Source: Gammaproteobacteria bacterium
GTDB lineage: Bacteria > Gemmatimonadota > Gemmatimonadetes > Longimicrobiales > Gaopeijiaceae
Reading direction: 5' to 3'
Length of the DNA: 64,000 bases
Assembly: GCA_028819075.1 (NCBI GenBank)
Contig: JAPPMM010000040.1
Coordinates: 124,001-188,000, forward strand
In this document: positions 36,492 to 45,542 of the stretch, piece after piece
Layout of the letters: each line of letters begins with the position of its first letter
How positions within the stretch are numbered: the first letter of the stretch is position 1
Made by a program: the position numbers and the translations under genes
The notes under the pieces: model-generated
Databases searched by the model: none
Told to the model about the DNA's origin: nothing
The model's input: only the letters and a program-made list of their open reading frames with translations

Positions 36492-38624
36492 CTACATCGC
36501 CGGGCGCGCTTTGAGCCACTGCTCCCACCAGTCGAGCTGTACCCAGGTGCGGTGCACCATGCGCCAAGGCGTCCAGCCGCCGTGGTAGGACTCGGGATAG
36601 CGTACGAACTTGGCCGGCACCCCCTGCTTGTGCAGGGCGACGTACATCTGCTCGGCCTCCTCGATCGGCACGCGATGGTCGGTCTCGCCGTGTACGAAGA
36701 GGGTCGGCGTGGTCACCCCGTCGGCGTGGATGATGGGCGACGAGCGCAGCAGGTGCTCCAGACCGCGCTCCTCCCAGGGCGGGCCGTAGAACTCGCTCTC
36801 CTTGGTGCGCGGGATGTCGGCGACCGCGTAGTCGCTCACCCAGTTGGAGATGGAGGCCCCGGCGATGGCGGCGGCGAATCGATCGGTCTGGGTGATGACC
36901 CAGTTGGTCAGGTAGCCGCCGTATGAGTAACCGGTCACGCCCATGCGGCCGGTGTCGATGCGGTAGTTGTCGATGGCGTGGTCGACGCCGGCCATGACGT
37001 CGTCGTAGTCGTTGAAGCCCCATCCGCCCCAGGTGCCCCACCGGAAGTCCTCCCCGTAGCCGGTCGACGCGCGCGGGTTCGTGTAGAGCACCATGTAGCC
37101 CTGCCCGGCCAGCAACTGGCGGTCGAACGAGAAATCGTTGCCGTACATGCCGTGCGGCCCCCCGTGCATCACGAGGATCATGGGGAAGTCGCCGCCACCC
37201 GCCTCGTAGCCGCGCGCGGGCAGCATCCAACCCTCGACCTCGGTGCCGTCCGGGCTGTGGAAGACGAGGTTCTCGGGTTCGAAGAGTTCGAGCTGGGCCA
37301 GCAGCGCCCCGTTCACCTCGCTCAGGCGGGTCTCGGTCGCGGCGGAGATGGGCGCCGCGTAGATGTCGCCGGGCTCGATGGGAGCGGTGACGCGGTAGGC
37401 CATGCGGGAGAAGTCGGCCGAGAAGGAGAAGCCGGCGAGCCGGCGGTCGCCCTCGGTGACCTGTTCGACCGCGCCGCCGCCCACCGGCACGCGGAACAGG
37501 TGCGTGTTGCCGCGCACGCCGGTCGAGAAGTAGACGTGGCCGTCGGGTGACGTGACCGGTCCGCCCGGGATCAGGTCCCAGTCCGCGGTGAGGTTGCTCC
37601 TGCCGCCCCCGTCGGGGTTGAACGCGAACAGGTCGTTGGCCGCCCCCCGGTCACGGGCCTCGCGGATGACCACGTCCAGCCCCTCGTTGCCGCGCACCAC
37701 GATGCGGTCGCCGTCTGCCGACCACGCGGGCCCGGAGTAGTTGTATTCGTCGTCGGTTAGTCGGGTGACGGCGCCGTCCAGGTCGACGGTCCAAAGGTCC
37801 GCGCGCTCGTAGCTGAGCTCGTCGCGCTGGTGCATGTCGGCGGTGAAGGCGAGGCGGCTGCCGTCGGGGCTCCAGGCCAGTCCAGAGGCGTCCACGTTGA
37901 GGTCGGTCAGGCGGCGGGGCTCACCTCCGGTGGCCGGCAGCACGTACACCTCCCGCGGCGGGGTGGCGGCGGGGTCGCGGGGATCGGGCAGGTAGCCGCG
38001 GCGGTCGAAGCGGTAGTTCATCCAGTCGTACATGCGCCCGTCGAAGCGCTCCGCCGTGCGGCGCTCGAAGTCCGACGCGTACACCGGCTCGGGAGCCGGC
38101 TCCGGCGGGGTGGGCCGCGTGAACGCGATCCACTCGCCGTCCGGGCTGAACACCGGCGACCCGCCCAGTCCTTCGATCTGGAAGGCTTCGCCGGCAGGCT
38201 GGTCCATGCGCAGGAACCAGGTGCTGCCGCCGCTCTCGCCATCGCCACCCGGGCGGTTCGATGTGAAGACGAGCAGGCGCCCGTCGGGCGACCAGCCGGG
38301 CCCGGAGGCGCTGAAGCTCGGGCTGGTAAGCCGCACCGGTTCACCGGTTCCCGCGGCGTCCGCGAGCCAGATCCCGCTGTGGCTGCGGTTTTCCTCTTCG
38401 AGGACCGACGTGATGACGAACGCAACCCGCGACCCGTCCGGCGAGATGGCCGGGCTGTTCGCGTTCTTCAGCCGGTAGTAGTCCTCGAGCTCGACGGGCC
38501 TCCGCTCCTGGGCGGCCAGCCCCGTGGCCAGCGGTTGTACGCTCGACAGACCGAACGCGAAAAGCGACAGGAACGCCGCGGCGAAGGCGAAGCGGCACAG
38601 GGCGGACGATGGACGCGGAATCAT
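36492..38624 (-). CDS. exported S9 family peptidase (prolyl oligopeptidase type)
   Basis: This 710-residue exported serine peptidase has a signal peptide ending near residue 38. A seven-bladed-type propeller with repeated SPDG motifs covers about residues 45-450. The C-terminal alpha/beta-hydrolase domain has the nucleophile in VTGYSYGGYLTNW, the Asp in VHGETDHRVPIEEAE and the His in YPESYHGGWTP, so the triad is complete. It is likely to be periplasmic and to release dipeptides or oligopeptides. It ends 12 bases before the NfeD gene on the same strand, so those genes may be co-expressed. Confidence 0.92.
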   Translation of the reverse strand: MIPRPSSALCRFAFAAAFLSLFAFGLSSVQPLATGLAAQERRPVELEDYYRLKNANSPAISPDGSRVAFVITSVLEEENRSHSGIWLADAAGTGEPVRLTSPSFSASGPGWSPDGRLLVFTSNRPGGDGESGGSTWFLRMDQPAGEAFQIEGLGGSPVFSPDGEWIAFTRPTPPEPAPEPVYASDFERRTAERFDGRMYDWMNYRFDRRGYLPDPRDPAATPPREVYVLPATGGEPRRLTDLNVDASGLAWSPDGSRLAFTADMHQRDELSYERADLWTVDLDGAVTRLTDDEYNYSGPAWSADGDRIVVRGNEGLDVVIREARDRGAANDLFAFNPDGGGRSNLTADWDLIPGGPVTSPDGHVYFSTGVRGNTHLFRVPVGGGAVEQVTEGDRRLAGFSFSADFSRMAYRVTAPIEPGDIYAAPISAATETRLSEVNGALLAQLELFEPENLVFHSPDGTEVEGWMLPARGYEAGGGDFPMILVMHGGPHGMYGNDFSFDRQLLAGQGYMVLYTNPRASTGYGEDFRWGTWGGWGFNDYDDVMAGVDHAIDNYRIDTGRMGVTGYSYGGYLTNWVITQTDRFAAAIAGASISNWVSDYAVADIPRTKESEFYGPPWEERGLEHLLRSSPIIHADGVTTPTLFVHGETDHRVPIEEAEQMYVALHKQGVPAKFVRYPESYHGGWTPWRMVHRTWVQLDWWEQWLKARPAM

Positions 38625-38735
38625 GGGATCCTCCGGATGCGATGGACTTCCGTGCAATGTGAATGGTGAGCGCGTGGGAGTCCAACGCAAGAACGGGCGT
38701 CCGTGGAGCGGGTCTGCTCTGCGGGCGTCCGGCAG

Positions 38736-39161
38736 CTAAGGTCGCCGGCGGACGCGCTCCTTCAGGGCGGTCGGAGTCATGGTCGGGACAGCGAAGTCGG
38801 GGGCGAGGGCGAGCAGATCCGCGTCACCGGTCACGAGCACGTCCGCCGCGCCCGTGACGGCCAGGGCGAGGAAGGGTCGGTCGAAGGGATCCCGGCAGTC
38901 GGGAAGCGTCAGAGGTTCTTCAACCACAACCGGCTCACAATACGGAAGGTAGTCGGCCAGAAGATCCTCCTGCTCATCTCTCGTCAGGTTGAACTTCGGA
39001 TAGCCGAGCACCCTGATCAGCTCCGAGGCCGTTTCGCGGCTGACCAGGGGCACGACGGCCCTTGATCTCCACATCCTGCGCAGCCAACTCGCGCTTCCCG
39101 CGGGGAAGAGCAGGGCCGAAACCAGCACATTGGTATCGAGAACCGCCCGTAGCGGCGTCAT
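38736..39161 (-). CDS. PIN domain toxin of a VapC/COG1569-type module
   Basis: This 141-residue PIN-domain ribonuclease-type toxin has the first acidic residue in AVLDTNVLVSALL, the Glu in ETASELIRVL, and further Asp residues in CRDPFDRPFLAL and VTGDADLLAL. The start overlaps the antitoxin stop (ATGA). It resembles the other PIN toxin in this window in overall plan (shared LDTNVLxSAL and VTGDxDLLA). It pairs, however, with an AbrB-type rather than a Phd-type antitoxin. Confidence 0.88.
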   Translation of the reverse strand: MTPLRAVLDTNVLVSALLFPAGSASWLRRMWRSRAVVPLVSRETASELIRVLGYPKFNLTRDEQEDLLADYLPYCEPVVVEEPLTLPDCRDPFDRPFLALAVTGAADVLVTGDADLLALAPDFAVPTMTPTALKERVRRRP

Positions 39162-39382
39162 TCACCCCGGCGAGCCCACGACACGGCGCGGTCCACATCC
39201 GCTTCGGAAAGACCGAGTTCCGCGAGTTTGGCCCGAACCGCGTCGGCCTTTGTCAGCCGCACGGGCGTCAGGACGATGCGACCGCGCTCGCGGGTTACGT
39301 CGAAGTACTCGGTGTCCGGAAACGTAGAGATGACGGCCTTGGGAAGCGTAAGCTGGTTCTTTGACGTGAGCTTGGCGAGCAC
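39158..39382 (-). CDS. AbrB/MazE family antitoxin
   Basis: This 74-residue antitoxin has an N-terminal swapped-hairpin AbrB domain (LTSKNQLTLPKAVI; FDVTRERGRIVLTPV) and a C-terminal helix rich in Ala, Glu and Arg for toxin binding. It precedes and overlaps the PIN toxin gene by four bases. The start is preceded by ggagggag. An interrupted palindrome sits over its predicted -10, as expected for autoregulation. Confidence 0.88.
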   Translation of the reverse strand: MLAKLTSKNQLTLPKAVISTFPDTEYFDVTRERGRIVLTPVRLTKADAVRAKLAELGLSEADVDRAVSWARRGE

Positions 39383-39405
39383 GCTCCCTCCTTCTATCTT
39401 TCCGT

Positions 39406-39426
39406 GAATCCATGATACAAGGATTC
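39406..39426 (-). promoter_or_regulatory. palindromic operator/promoter of the AbrB-PIN module
   Basis: GAATCC-N9-GGATTC is an inverted repeat 24 bases upstream of the antitoxin start. On the minus strand its centre contains TATCAT, and TTGTGT lies 18 bases further upstream. A moderate sigma-70 promoter therefore has its -10 within the palindrome. This resembles the arrangement at the other toxin-antitoxin operon. Confidence 0.55.
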
Positions 39427-39544
39427 CTTACCTACACACAAGAGACTGCCATTGGCAAGCGCCAGGGGCGCGGACAAGGCTCAGCCAACTTGACCGCATC
39501 CAGCCGGTCCTGAATGCTAACGGCAGGGATTTCATCAAAGGCTG

Positions 39545-40792
39545 ATGATGGCACCAGCACCCAGGCACATCCGGTTGTCCGCTCTCGCCCCCTTGGCGGT
39601 GGTGCTCGCCGCCTCATGTGCGACCGATGCTGCCGACCAGCCTGCGGAAGACCCCGATGCCGTCGCCGCGGCCTCGTCGCCGGCCCCCACGGATCCCGGT
39701 TCAGGTCCAGTGCTCGACCTGGAGACCGCGTTGTCTCTCGCCGCGATGCCCCTCTCCTGTGTGGACCGCCCCCACGCGCTGCGTCCGGACCGGGCCGGCT
39801 ACCTGGACGACATCAGCTACACGCGGCGTCGCGACTTCGACCGGAACCGAGCCTTCTACGGCTGCTGGGACTGGCACTCGGCGGTGAACTCGACGTGGGC
39901 GATGTTGCGGCTGGTGAAAGAGGTGCCCGACCTGCCCGTGGCGCTCCTCATCCGCGAGAAGCTGAGAGACCATCTCTCCGAGGAAGCCCTCGCCGGCGAA
40001 CTCGAGTATCTCTCGGACAACCCGTCCTTCGAGCGCCCTTACGGCTGGGTGTGGCTCCTCCTCCTGCACGGGGAGCTGGCATCCTGGGACGATCCTTTCG
40101 CCGCCGTCTGGGCCGAGCGTCTCGAGCCCGTGGTGAGCCACCTGAGCGACCGCCTCATCGACTACCTCGAGGACTTGGAACGGCCGGTGCGCACCGGCGT
40201 CCACCCCAACACCGCCTTCGCCATCGCGACGGGCCTGCAGGCCGAGCAGATGGCGGCGCGCCCCGAGCTGGCGGAGGCCTTGCGCACGTCCGCCGAGCGC
40301 TTCTTCGGCGAGGACCGCAACTGTCCGGTCGCGTACGAGCCCGGCCGCTCCGACTTCCTTTCGCCCTGCCTGGAGGAAGCCGCCCTCATGGGGATGGTGC
40401 TGGACCCGGATGCCTACGCCGCGTGGCTCGACGGCTTTCTCCCCGCCCCTGACTCCGACGAGTTCGAGCCGCTTCTCGAGACCAATCCGGCGGGGGCGGG
40501 CGACGAGGAGCCTCCCGAGGGCGACGTGGTCACCAACGACTCGCTGAGGTCCGCGTACGGCACCTACTCTCACCTCATCGGGCTGGCGTTCACCCGCGCG
40601 GACGCCATGCTGCGCATCGCGGCGGCGCTTCCCGGCGACGACCCCAGGGTCCCCGAGCTGCGCGCATTAGCGACGCGGCACGCCCGCACCGGCTACGACA
40701 CCATGTTCGACGCCGACTACGCCGGATCCCACTGGATCGGCTCGTTCGCGCTCAAGTACCTGGTTCTGACGACAGGAGGCCCGTCCCCATGA
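39545..40792 (+). CDS. DUF2891 family lipoprotein
   Basis: This 415-residue protein has a lipoprotein signal (LAASC, Cys near residue 25) followed by an Ala/Pro-rich linker. An all-alpha DUF2891 domain has CVDRPHALRP, the conserved FYGCWDWHSAVNSTWAM, RPYGWVWLLLLHGEL, and a late SHWIGSFALKYLVLTT. The WDWHSAV motif near the start and the terminal SHWxxSFA are typical of the family. The helical-toroid fold suggests a glycan-active enzyme, but function is not established. The end overlaps the serine hydrolase start (ATGA). Confidence 0.82.
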   Translation: MMAPAPRHIRLSALAPLAVVLAASCATDAADQPAEDPDAVAAASSPAPTDPGSGPVLDLETALSLAAMPLSCVDRPHALRPDRAGYLDDISYTRRRDFDRNRAFYGCWDWHSAVNSTWAMLRLVKEVPDLPVALLIREKLRDHLSEEALAGELEYLSDNPSFERPYGWVWLLLLHGELASWDDPFAAVWAERLEPVVSHLSDRLIDYLEDLERPVRTGVHPNTAFAIATGLQAEQMAARPELAEALRTSAERFFGEDRNCPVAYEPGRSDFLSPCLEEAALMGMVLDPDAYAAWLDGFLPAPDSDEFEPLLETNPAGAGDEEPPEGDVVTNDSLRSAYGTYSHLIGLAFTRADAMLRIAAALPGDDPRVPELRALATRHARTGYDTMFDADYAGSHWIGSFALKYLVLTTGGPSP

Positions 40793-42066
40793 GGCAACGC
40801 CGCCAACACTTCGACGCACCCCACTGGACCGCCCGCGACTGCAGCGGAGCCATCGCTGCGGCCCACCGCCATGACGCTCGACTCCTCACGGCCTGTCGGC
40901 ACACGATCCTGGTGTTCACCTCCATCCTGGCTTCGGCCATCGCCGTCGCGGCCCAGGGCACCGTCGTCACGCGTGCGGCTCCGGCGGATGTGGGCATGTC
41001 CGAAGGAGTCCTAGCCGGGGGCGTCGCGCTCTACGAGGAGGCCATCGAGCGGGGCGACCTCGTCGGCGCCGTGCTGCTCGTGGCGAAGGATGGCAAGGTT
41101 GTCCTGCACGAGGCGCTGGGGTGGCGGGACAAGGCGCGCGGCATCCCCATGGAGCCGGGCACCATGTTCCGCATGGCCTCCAACACCAAGCCCCCGGTGG
41201 CCACCGCCATCGCGACGCTGGTGGAGGACGGGAAGCTCGCCTACGACGATCTCGTGCGCGAACACATGCCCTCGTGGGACAACTATCGCGCCGGCTTCAT
41301 CAACATCGGCCATCTGCTGTCGCACGCGAGCGGGCTTCGCATTCCGACGCTCTTCCTCCAGCCCTACATGGAGCCGTCCGCCGAGCATCCCGACGCTCCC
41401 ACCCTCCAGCTGGAAGCTGCGCGCTTCGGCGGCGTGGGCGCGGAGGCCATCCCCGGCACCACCTACAGCTACAACAACCCCGGCTACAACACGCTGGGCG
41501 CGCTCGTGGAGATGGTGTCGGGGATGCCGCTCGAGGAGTACCTCGACCGCGAGATCTACACGCCCCTCGGCATGCACGACAGCTACCATCATGAAGTCTC
41601 GGAGAAGATGGACGGGAAGCTGGACCGAATGGGGGTCGTCTACTACGAGCGTGACGGCGAGGGCGGCTGGATGCCCGGATGGACCCCCGGCGATCCGCCC
41701 CAGGTCCCGTTCGTGCGGGCCTCGGGCGGCATGATCTCGACCGCGGACGACTATGTGATCTTCTGTCAGATGTTCCTGAACGGTGGCGTCTACGACGGGC
41801 AGCGGATCATCTCCGAGGAGACCGTGGCGTTGATGACATCGCCGAAGATCCGGACCAACCCCGAGGCGGAGGGGCCGGCCCGGTCCTACGGATACGGATG
41901 GTCCGTGTCGGAGGACGGGGTGTATTCGCACACCGGATCCGACGGGACGGGCGCCTGGGTGGATCCCTCGACCAACCTGATCGTGCTGGTGTTCACGCAG
42001 ACGCCGCGGGGCCGCGATCCGGTCGCGCGCTTCCGCGAAATCGTGAACCTGGCGATCGAGGGATGA
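40789..42066 (+). CDS. serine hydrolase, beta-lactamase/class C esterase family
   Basis: This is a 425-residue exported penicillin-binding-protein-like hydrolase. A hydrophobic segment near residues 35-55 may be the signal. The SxxK motif is in MASNTKPPVATAIA, and the Tyr motif is in TYSYNNPGYNTLGALVEM. A C-terminal HTGSDGTGAWVDP carries the KTG-equivalent (HTG). The family includes esterases, D-aminopeptidases and class C beta-lactamases; HTG rather than KTG favours an esterase or peptidase. It is coupled to the DUF2891 gene by a four-base overlap. Confidence 0.88.
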   Translation: MRQRRQHFDAPHWTARDCSGAIAAAHRHDARLLTACRHTILVFTSILASAIAVAAQGTVVTRAAPADVGMSEGVLAGGVALYEEAIERGDLVGAVLLVAKDGKVVLHEALGWRDKARGIPMEPGTMFRMASNTKPPVATAIATLVEDGKLAYDDLVREHMPSWDNYRAGFINIGHLLSHASGLRIPTLFLQPYMEPSAEHPDAPTLQLEAARFGGVGAEAIPGTTYSYNNPGYNTLGALVEMVSGMPLEEYLDREIYTPLGMHDSYHHEVSEKMDGKLDRMGVVYYERDGEGGWMPGWTPGDPPQVPFVRASGGMISTADDYVIFCQMFLNGGVYDGQRIISEETVALMTSPKIRTNPEAEGPARSYGYGWSVSEDGVYSHTGSDGTGAWVDPSTNLIVLVFTQTPRGRDPVARFREIVNLAIEG

Positions 42067-42178
42067 GTAGCCACAAGTCGGCTCGGCGATTCGAGTGACG
42101 TCGTGCTAGATTGGGAGGATGTACGCGCGGATCTGCTCCGCTAAGTCGGTCCGCTCAGCCCTCTGATCCGAGGATCCC

Positions 42179-42781
42179 ATGACTCAGCCTCGCCCCAGCA
42201 TCATCTTCCCCCTCCTGATCCTCGTTGCCGCCTGTGGAACCGGCGAGGCGCGAGACGCGGACGGCGCCCGCGTGTCGGATGGTGCGCCGGCGTCGCATGA
42301 CGCCCATGCCCTGCACGCGTCCGGGGAAGTGGCGGCGGGTGCCGCCGGCGAGGCACCCACGACCCTGGCGGCTGCACCCACACGGACCGTCGCCGACGCC
42401 CTGCCCAGGGCGCTGGTCTACAAGACGCCCAGCTGCGGCTGCTGCAACCTGTGGGTCGATCACATGCGGGAGGCCGGCTTCGAGGTGGACGCGCGCAACC
42501 TCAACGACATCATCCCGATCAAGATCGACGCGGGCGTGCCGCCCCGGATGTCGTCCTGCCACACCACGTTGATCGATGGCTACGTGGTCGAGGGCCATAT
42601 CCCGGCCGAGCACGTCAAACGGCTGCTGGAGGAGCGGCCGGACATCGTCGGCATCGCGGTTCCCGGCATGCCAATCGGCTCCCCGGGCATGGAAGGAATC
42701 GGCGCGCGGCCCTACCAGGTGCTCTCGTGGGATCGCCAGGGCAACGTCGAGGTCTACGCGGAGGTGGATCCGCGCCGTTGA
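42179..42781 (+). CDS. DUF411 family metal-binding lipoprotein
   Basis: This 200-residue lipoprotein (LVAAC lipobox) has a polar linker rich in Ala, Gly and His. A DUF411 domain follows, with the thioredoxin-like metal motif YKTPSCGCCNLWVDHM, the second Cys in SSCHTTLIDGYVVEGHIPA, and the conserved VPGMPIGSPGMEG. DUF411 proteins are linked to copper resistance or sensing; the CGCC motif and the Met-rich loop fit copper binding. It stands alone with 110-base flanks, so no copper exporter gene is present to confirm the metal. Confidence 0.88.
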   Translation: MTQPRPSIIFPLLILVAACGTGEARDADGARVSDGAPASHDAHALHASGEVAAGAAGEAPTTLAAAPTRTVADALPRALVYKTPSCGCCNLWVDHMREAGFEVDARNLNDIIPIKIDAGVPPRMSSCHTTLIDGYVVEGHIPAEHVKRLLEERPDIVGIAVPGMPIGSPGMEGIGARPYQVLSWDRQGNVEVYAEVDPRR

Positions 42782-42904
42782 CCGATCGGCAGTCCGTGCG
42801 GCGCTCGTCCGCGGACTGCTTCGTGAGCCCGAACTTCTCTCCGCCTACAGGCCCGCTTCCCGTGCACCCTTGACACGCCCGCAAGGGCACCACATTCTCA
42901 CCCA

Positions 42905-43026
42905 ACTCATCGAGACCGGCTGAGGGACTGGCCCTGTGAAGCCGGGGCAACCGGATCGCTTTCTCTGGAGAACGATCAACGGTGCCAACTCCCGCGGATT
43001 CCCGTGATGGAATCCGAGAGATGAGT
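42905..43026 (+). promoter_or_regulatory. SAM-I (S-box) riboswitch upstream of metX
   Basis: The P1 helix is perfect: ACTCATC (42905-42911) with GATGAGT (43020-43026). Between them lie the S-box core elements GAGGGACTGGCCC, TGAAGCC, GGGGCAACCGG, and later CGGTGCCAACTCCCG. These match the S-box consensus order of P2/kink-turn, P3 and P4. It should bind S-adenosylmethionine and turn off metX-metB. It is followed by a hairpin close to the ribosome binding site and no T-run, so control is probably at translation. Confidence 0.93.
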
Positions 43027-43060
43027 GCCTCGGTCGGTTTCGCCGGCTGGCGCATCCAGG

Positions 43061-43080
43061 GGTTGGCACCGCGCCCAACC
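43061..43080 (+). promoter_or_regulatory. hairpin between SAM riboswitch and metX start
   Basis: GGTTGG and CCAACC form a 6-bp stem with an 8-base loop, ending four bases before GGAG and 14 bases before the metX ATG. It could be part of the riboswitch expression platform. A second small stem (CTGG/CCAG) lies just upstream. Confidence 0.5.
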
Positions 43081-43094
43081 TGTGGAGAGCCAGG

Positions 43095-44204
43095 ATGCGA
43101 ACGACAACCTCCCCTCCCCAAGCGTACCCGCTTCCGTACCCGCCCGCCCGCAACGGGAGCGTTCCAGACCATCGCGAGCCCCCGCGCGCCCGGGCACTGC
43201 CGCACGCCCGCCGCGGAGCGGTCTACATGCGCCCTGGGTGGAAGCCGGAGCTCGAACCCGAGCTGGCGGCGCGCTTCCGGGTCCCCTTCGAGGTCGCGGG
43301 GCCGGAGGACGCCCCGGTGCTGGTCGCGATGGGTGGGATTTCGGCGAATCGGCATGTGGCCGCCAACGCCGAAGATCGCTCCGAAGGCTGGTGGCGCAAG
43401 ATCGTCGGACCGGGGCTCGCCATCGACTCGCGCGAGTGGCGTGTCCTGGGCATCGACTTCATCGGCGCGCCGGGCACCATCGAGCCCCTTGGACGCGATG
43501 GGTCCCGCACCCAGTTCCACATCACGCCGGGGGATCAGGCCGACGCGGTGGTGGCCGTGCTGGATCACCTCGGCGAACAGAAGGTCCATCGCGCCGTGGG
43601 TGCCTCCTACGGGGGTAACGCCGCACTGGCCCTGGGCATACGGTATCCGGCGCGTGCGGAAGGCGTCGTCGTCATTGCGGCCGCCCACCGCCCCCATCCC
43701 CTCGGGACCGGAGTGCGCAGCGTGCAGCGCGCGATCCTCGAGTTCGCTCGCGACCAGGGCCGCGAAGCGGACGGCGTGGCCATCGCGAGGGCGCTGGCCT
43801 TCACCACCTACAAGACCGACGCGGGATTGGATGCGCGCTTCCCCTTCGAAGCCGACCTCTCGAGCGGCAAGCCGGTCCACCCGGTGGACCACTACCTGTG
43901 GAAGCGCGGACGGGCGTTCGCCGGGCGGTTCGATGCGAGAACCTACCTCACGCTGTGCGCCTCGATCGATCTGTGCGACCTCCAGCCCGAGGAGCTGACC
44001 GTCCCCTCCTGGCTGATCGCCTGGGAGGAGGACAGGTCGGTGCCGCTCTGGCTGGTCGAGGAGATGCACCGCCGGACCGGGGCCCGTTCGCGCCTCCGGA
44101 CACTCCATTCGGACGGCGGGCACGACGCCTTTCTCCTACACGCACCCGAATACCAGTCTGTTCTCAGGGAAAGCCTCGAGCTTTCCGTCGGACAGGAGGC
44201 ATAG
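43095..44204 (+). CDS. metX: homoserine O-acyltransferase (MetX family)
   Basis: This 369-residue alpha/beta-hydrolase-fold enzyme acylates homoserine with acetyl- or succinyl-CoA at the first committed step of methionine synthesis. The nucleophile is in VGASYGGNAALALG, and the catalytic Asp and His are in WEEDRSVPL and HSDGGHDAFLLH. The N-terminal block VLVAMGGISANRHVA is more like succinyl-CoA-using MetX proteins than the classical acetyltransferases, so the acyl donor is uncertain. The first 45 residues are basic and Pro-rich and may be non-coding if the start is at a later Met. It is under the SAM riboswitch and three bases before metB. Confidence 0.9.
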   Translation: MRTTTSPPQAYPLPYPPARNGSVPDHREPPRARALPHARRGAVYMRPGWKPELEPELAARFRVPFEVAGPEDAPVLVAMGGISANRHVAANAEDRSEGWWRKIVGPGLAIDSREWRVLGIDFIGAPGTIEPLGRDGSRTQFHITPGDQADAVVAVLDHLGEQKVHRAVGASYGGNAALALGIRYPARAEGVVVIAAAHRPHPLGTGVRSVQRAILEFARDQGREADGVAIARALAFTTYKTDAGLDARFPFEADLSSGKPVHPVDHYLWKRGRAFAGRFDARTYLTLCASIDLCDLQPEELTVPSWLIAWEEDRSVPLWLVEEMHRRTGARSRLRTLHSDGGHDAFLLHAPEYQSVLRESLELSVGQEA

Positions 44205-44207
44205 ACC

Positions 44208-45542
44208 ATGAAAGAGCACTGTACCCGAGATCGCGGATTCGCCGGGAGTAGCCTCGGCGCGACGACACCTGGTCCCGATGACAAGGGCCGCATCTCCGCG
44301 CGGGCGACCAATGTCGTCCGCGCCGGGCTCGCCTCGGACACCGCCTATGGCGCGGTCATGCCCCCGCTCTATCTGTCGAGCAACTTCCGCTTTCGGGCGT
44401 TGGGGGACACCCCGGAATACGACTATACCCGCTCCGGCAATCCCACCCGCGAACATCTCACCGGCGCGCTGGCTCAACTGGAAGGTGGCGCGGGCGCGGT
44501 GGCGACCTCCTCCGGAATGTCCGCGGTGGGCGTCGTCCTCAACCTGATGCACGCCGATGACCTGGTGCTGGCGCCGCACGACTGCTACGGAGGGACGCAC
44601 CGCCTGCTGGTCGGGCTTGAGCGCCAGGGTCGGCTGCGCGTGCGCTTCGTGGACTTCACGGACCCGGCGTCGCTCGCGGCTGGGCTGGAGCGGGAGCCCC
44701 GCATGATCTGGGTCGAGACGCCCAGCAACCCGCTGCTGCGCATCACCGACCTGGCCGCGGTGGCGCGCGAGGCCCGGCGCGTCGGAGCGATCGCCATCGC
44801 CGACAACACCTTCCTCTCACCCGCCCTCCAGCAGCCGATCAACTTCGGCTTCGATCTGGTCGTGCATTCGACGACCAAGTTCATCAACGGCCATAGCGAC
44901 GTGGTGGGGGGAGCCGTAATCGCGGCCAGCGACGAACTCTTCGAGGAGATCGCGTGGTGGACCAACGCCACCGGCGCGGCCCAGAGTCCCTTCGACAGCT
45001 ACCTGGCGCTACGCGGCGTGCGCACGCTGTTTGCGCGCACCCGCATCCACGAGGAGAACACGCGCGCGGTCGTCGATCTGCTCGCTTCGCATCCGGCGGT
45101 CGCAGGGGTCTATTACCCGGGACTCACGACGCACCCCGGCCACGACCTCGCCCGCCGCCAGCAGTCCGGGTTTGGCAGCCTGTTCAGCTTCGAGCTGAAG
45201 GGCGGGCGGGCGGCAGCCGAAGAACTCCTCGCCCGGCTTCGCCTGTTTACCCTGGCGGAGTCGCTGGGCGGAGTCGAGAGCCTCATCTGCCATCCGGCCA
45301 CGATGACCCACGCGGCCATGGACGAGGCCGCCCAGGCCATCGCCGGGATCGGCAAGGGCCTGCTCCGCGTCTCCGTCGGCATCGAGTCCGCGGACGACCT
45401 GGTCGCCGACCTCAGGCAGGCGTTGTCGGCGTGTCGGGTGGCGGCGCCGGAGGGTGGTCCCCGTGCCGCCGATGTCGTGCCCATCGGTTCGGTCGCGGGG
45501 GAGCTCGGTCTCTCGCGGGCGAACATCGGAGGGATCGGCTGA
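44208..45542 (+). CDS. metB: cystathionine gamma-synthase type PLP enzyme
   Basis: This 444-residue Cys/Met-metabolism PLP enzyme should convert the O-acylhomoserine made by MetX plus cysteine to cystathionine. Motifs are YDYTRSGNPTREHL, SGMSAVGVVLNL, ETPSNPLLRITDL, the PLP Lys in VVHSTTKFINGHSDVVGGA, and LGGVESLICHPATMTHA. Direct sulfhydrylation is an alternative for the family. Both ends are extended. There are about 45 N-terminal residues before the core, and a C-terminal tail of about 35 residues ends GGIG and lies within a small DNA duplication. It is cotranscribed with metX. Confidence 0.9.
   Translation: MKEHCTRDRGFAGSSLGATTPGPDDKGRISARATNVVRAGLASDTAYGAVMPPLYLSSNFRFRALGDTPEYDYTRSGNPTREHLTGALAQLEGGAGAVATSSGMSAVGVVLNLMHADDLVLAPHDCYGGTHRLLVGLERQGRLRVRFVDFTDPASLAAGLEREPRMIWVETPSNPLLRITDLAAVAREARRVGAIAIADNTFLSPALQQPINFGFDLVVHSTTKFINGHSDVVGGAVIAASDELFEEIAWWTNATGAAQSPFDSYLALRGVRTLFARTRIHEENTRAVVDLLASHPAVAGVYYPGLTTHPGHDLARRQQSGFGSLFSFELKGGRAAAEELLARLRLFTLAESLGGVESLICHPATMTHAAMDEAAQAIAGIGKGLLRVSVGIESADDLVADLRQALSACRVAAPEGGPRAADVVPIGSVAGELGLSRANIGGIG

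Noticed and set aside
42615..44123. 502-codon minus-strand frame over the riboswitch and metX
   Set aside because: Shadow frame; the plus strand has a well-formed SAM riboswitch and a recognisable acyltransferase gene.
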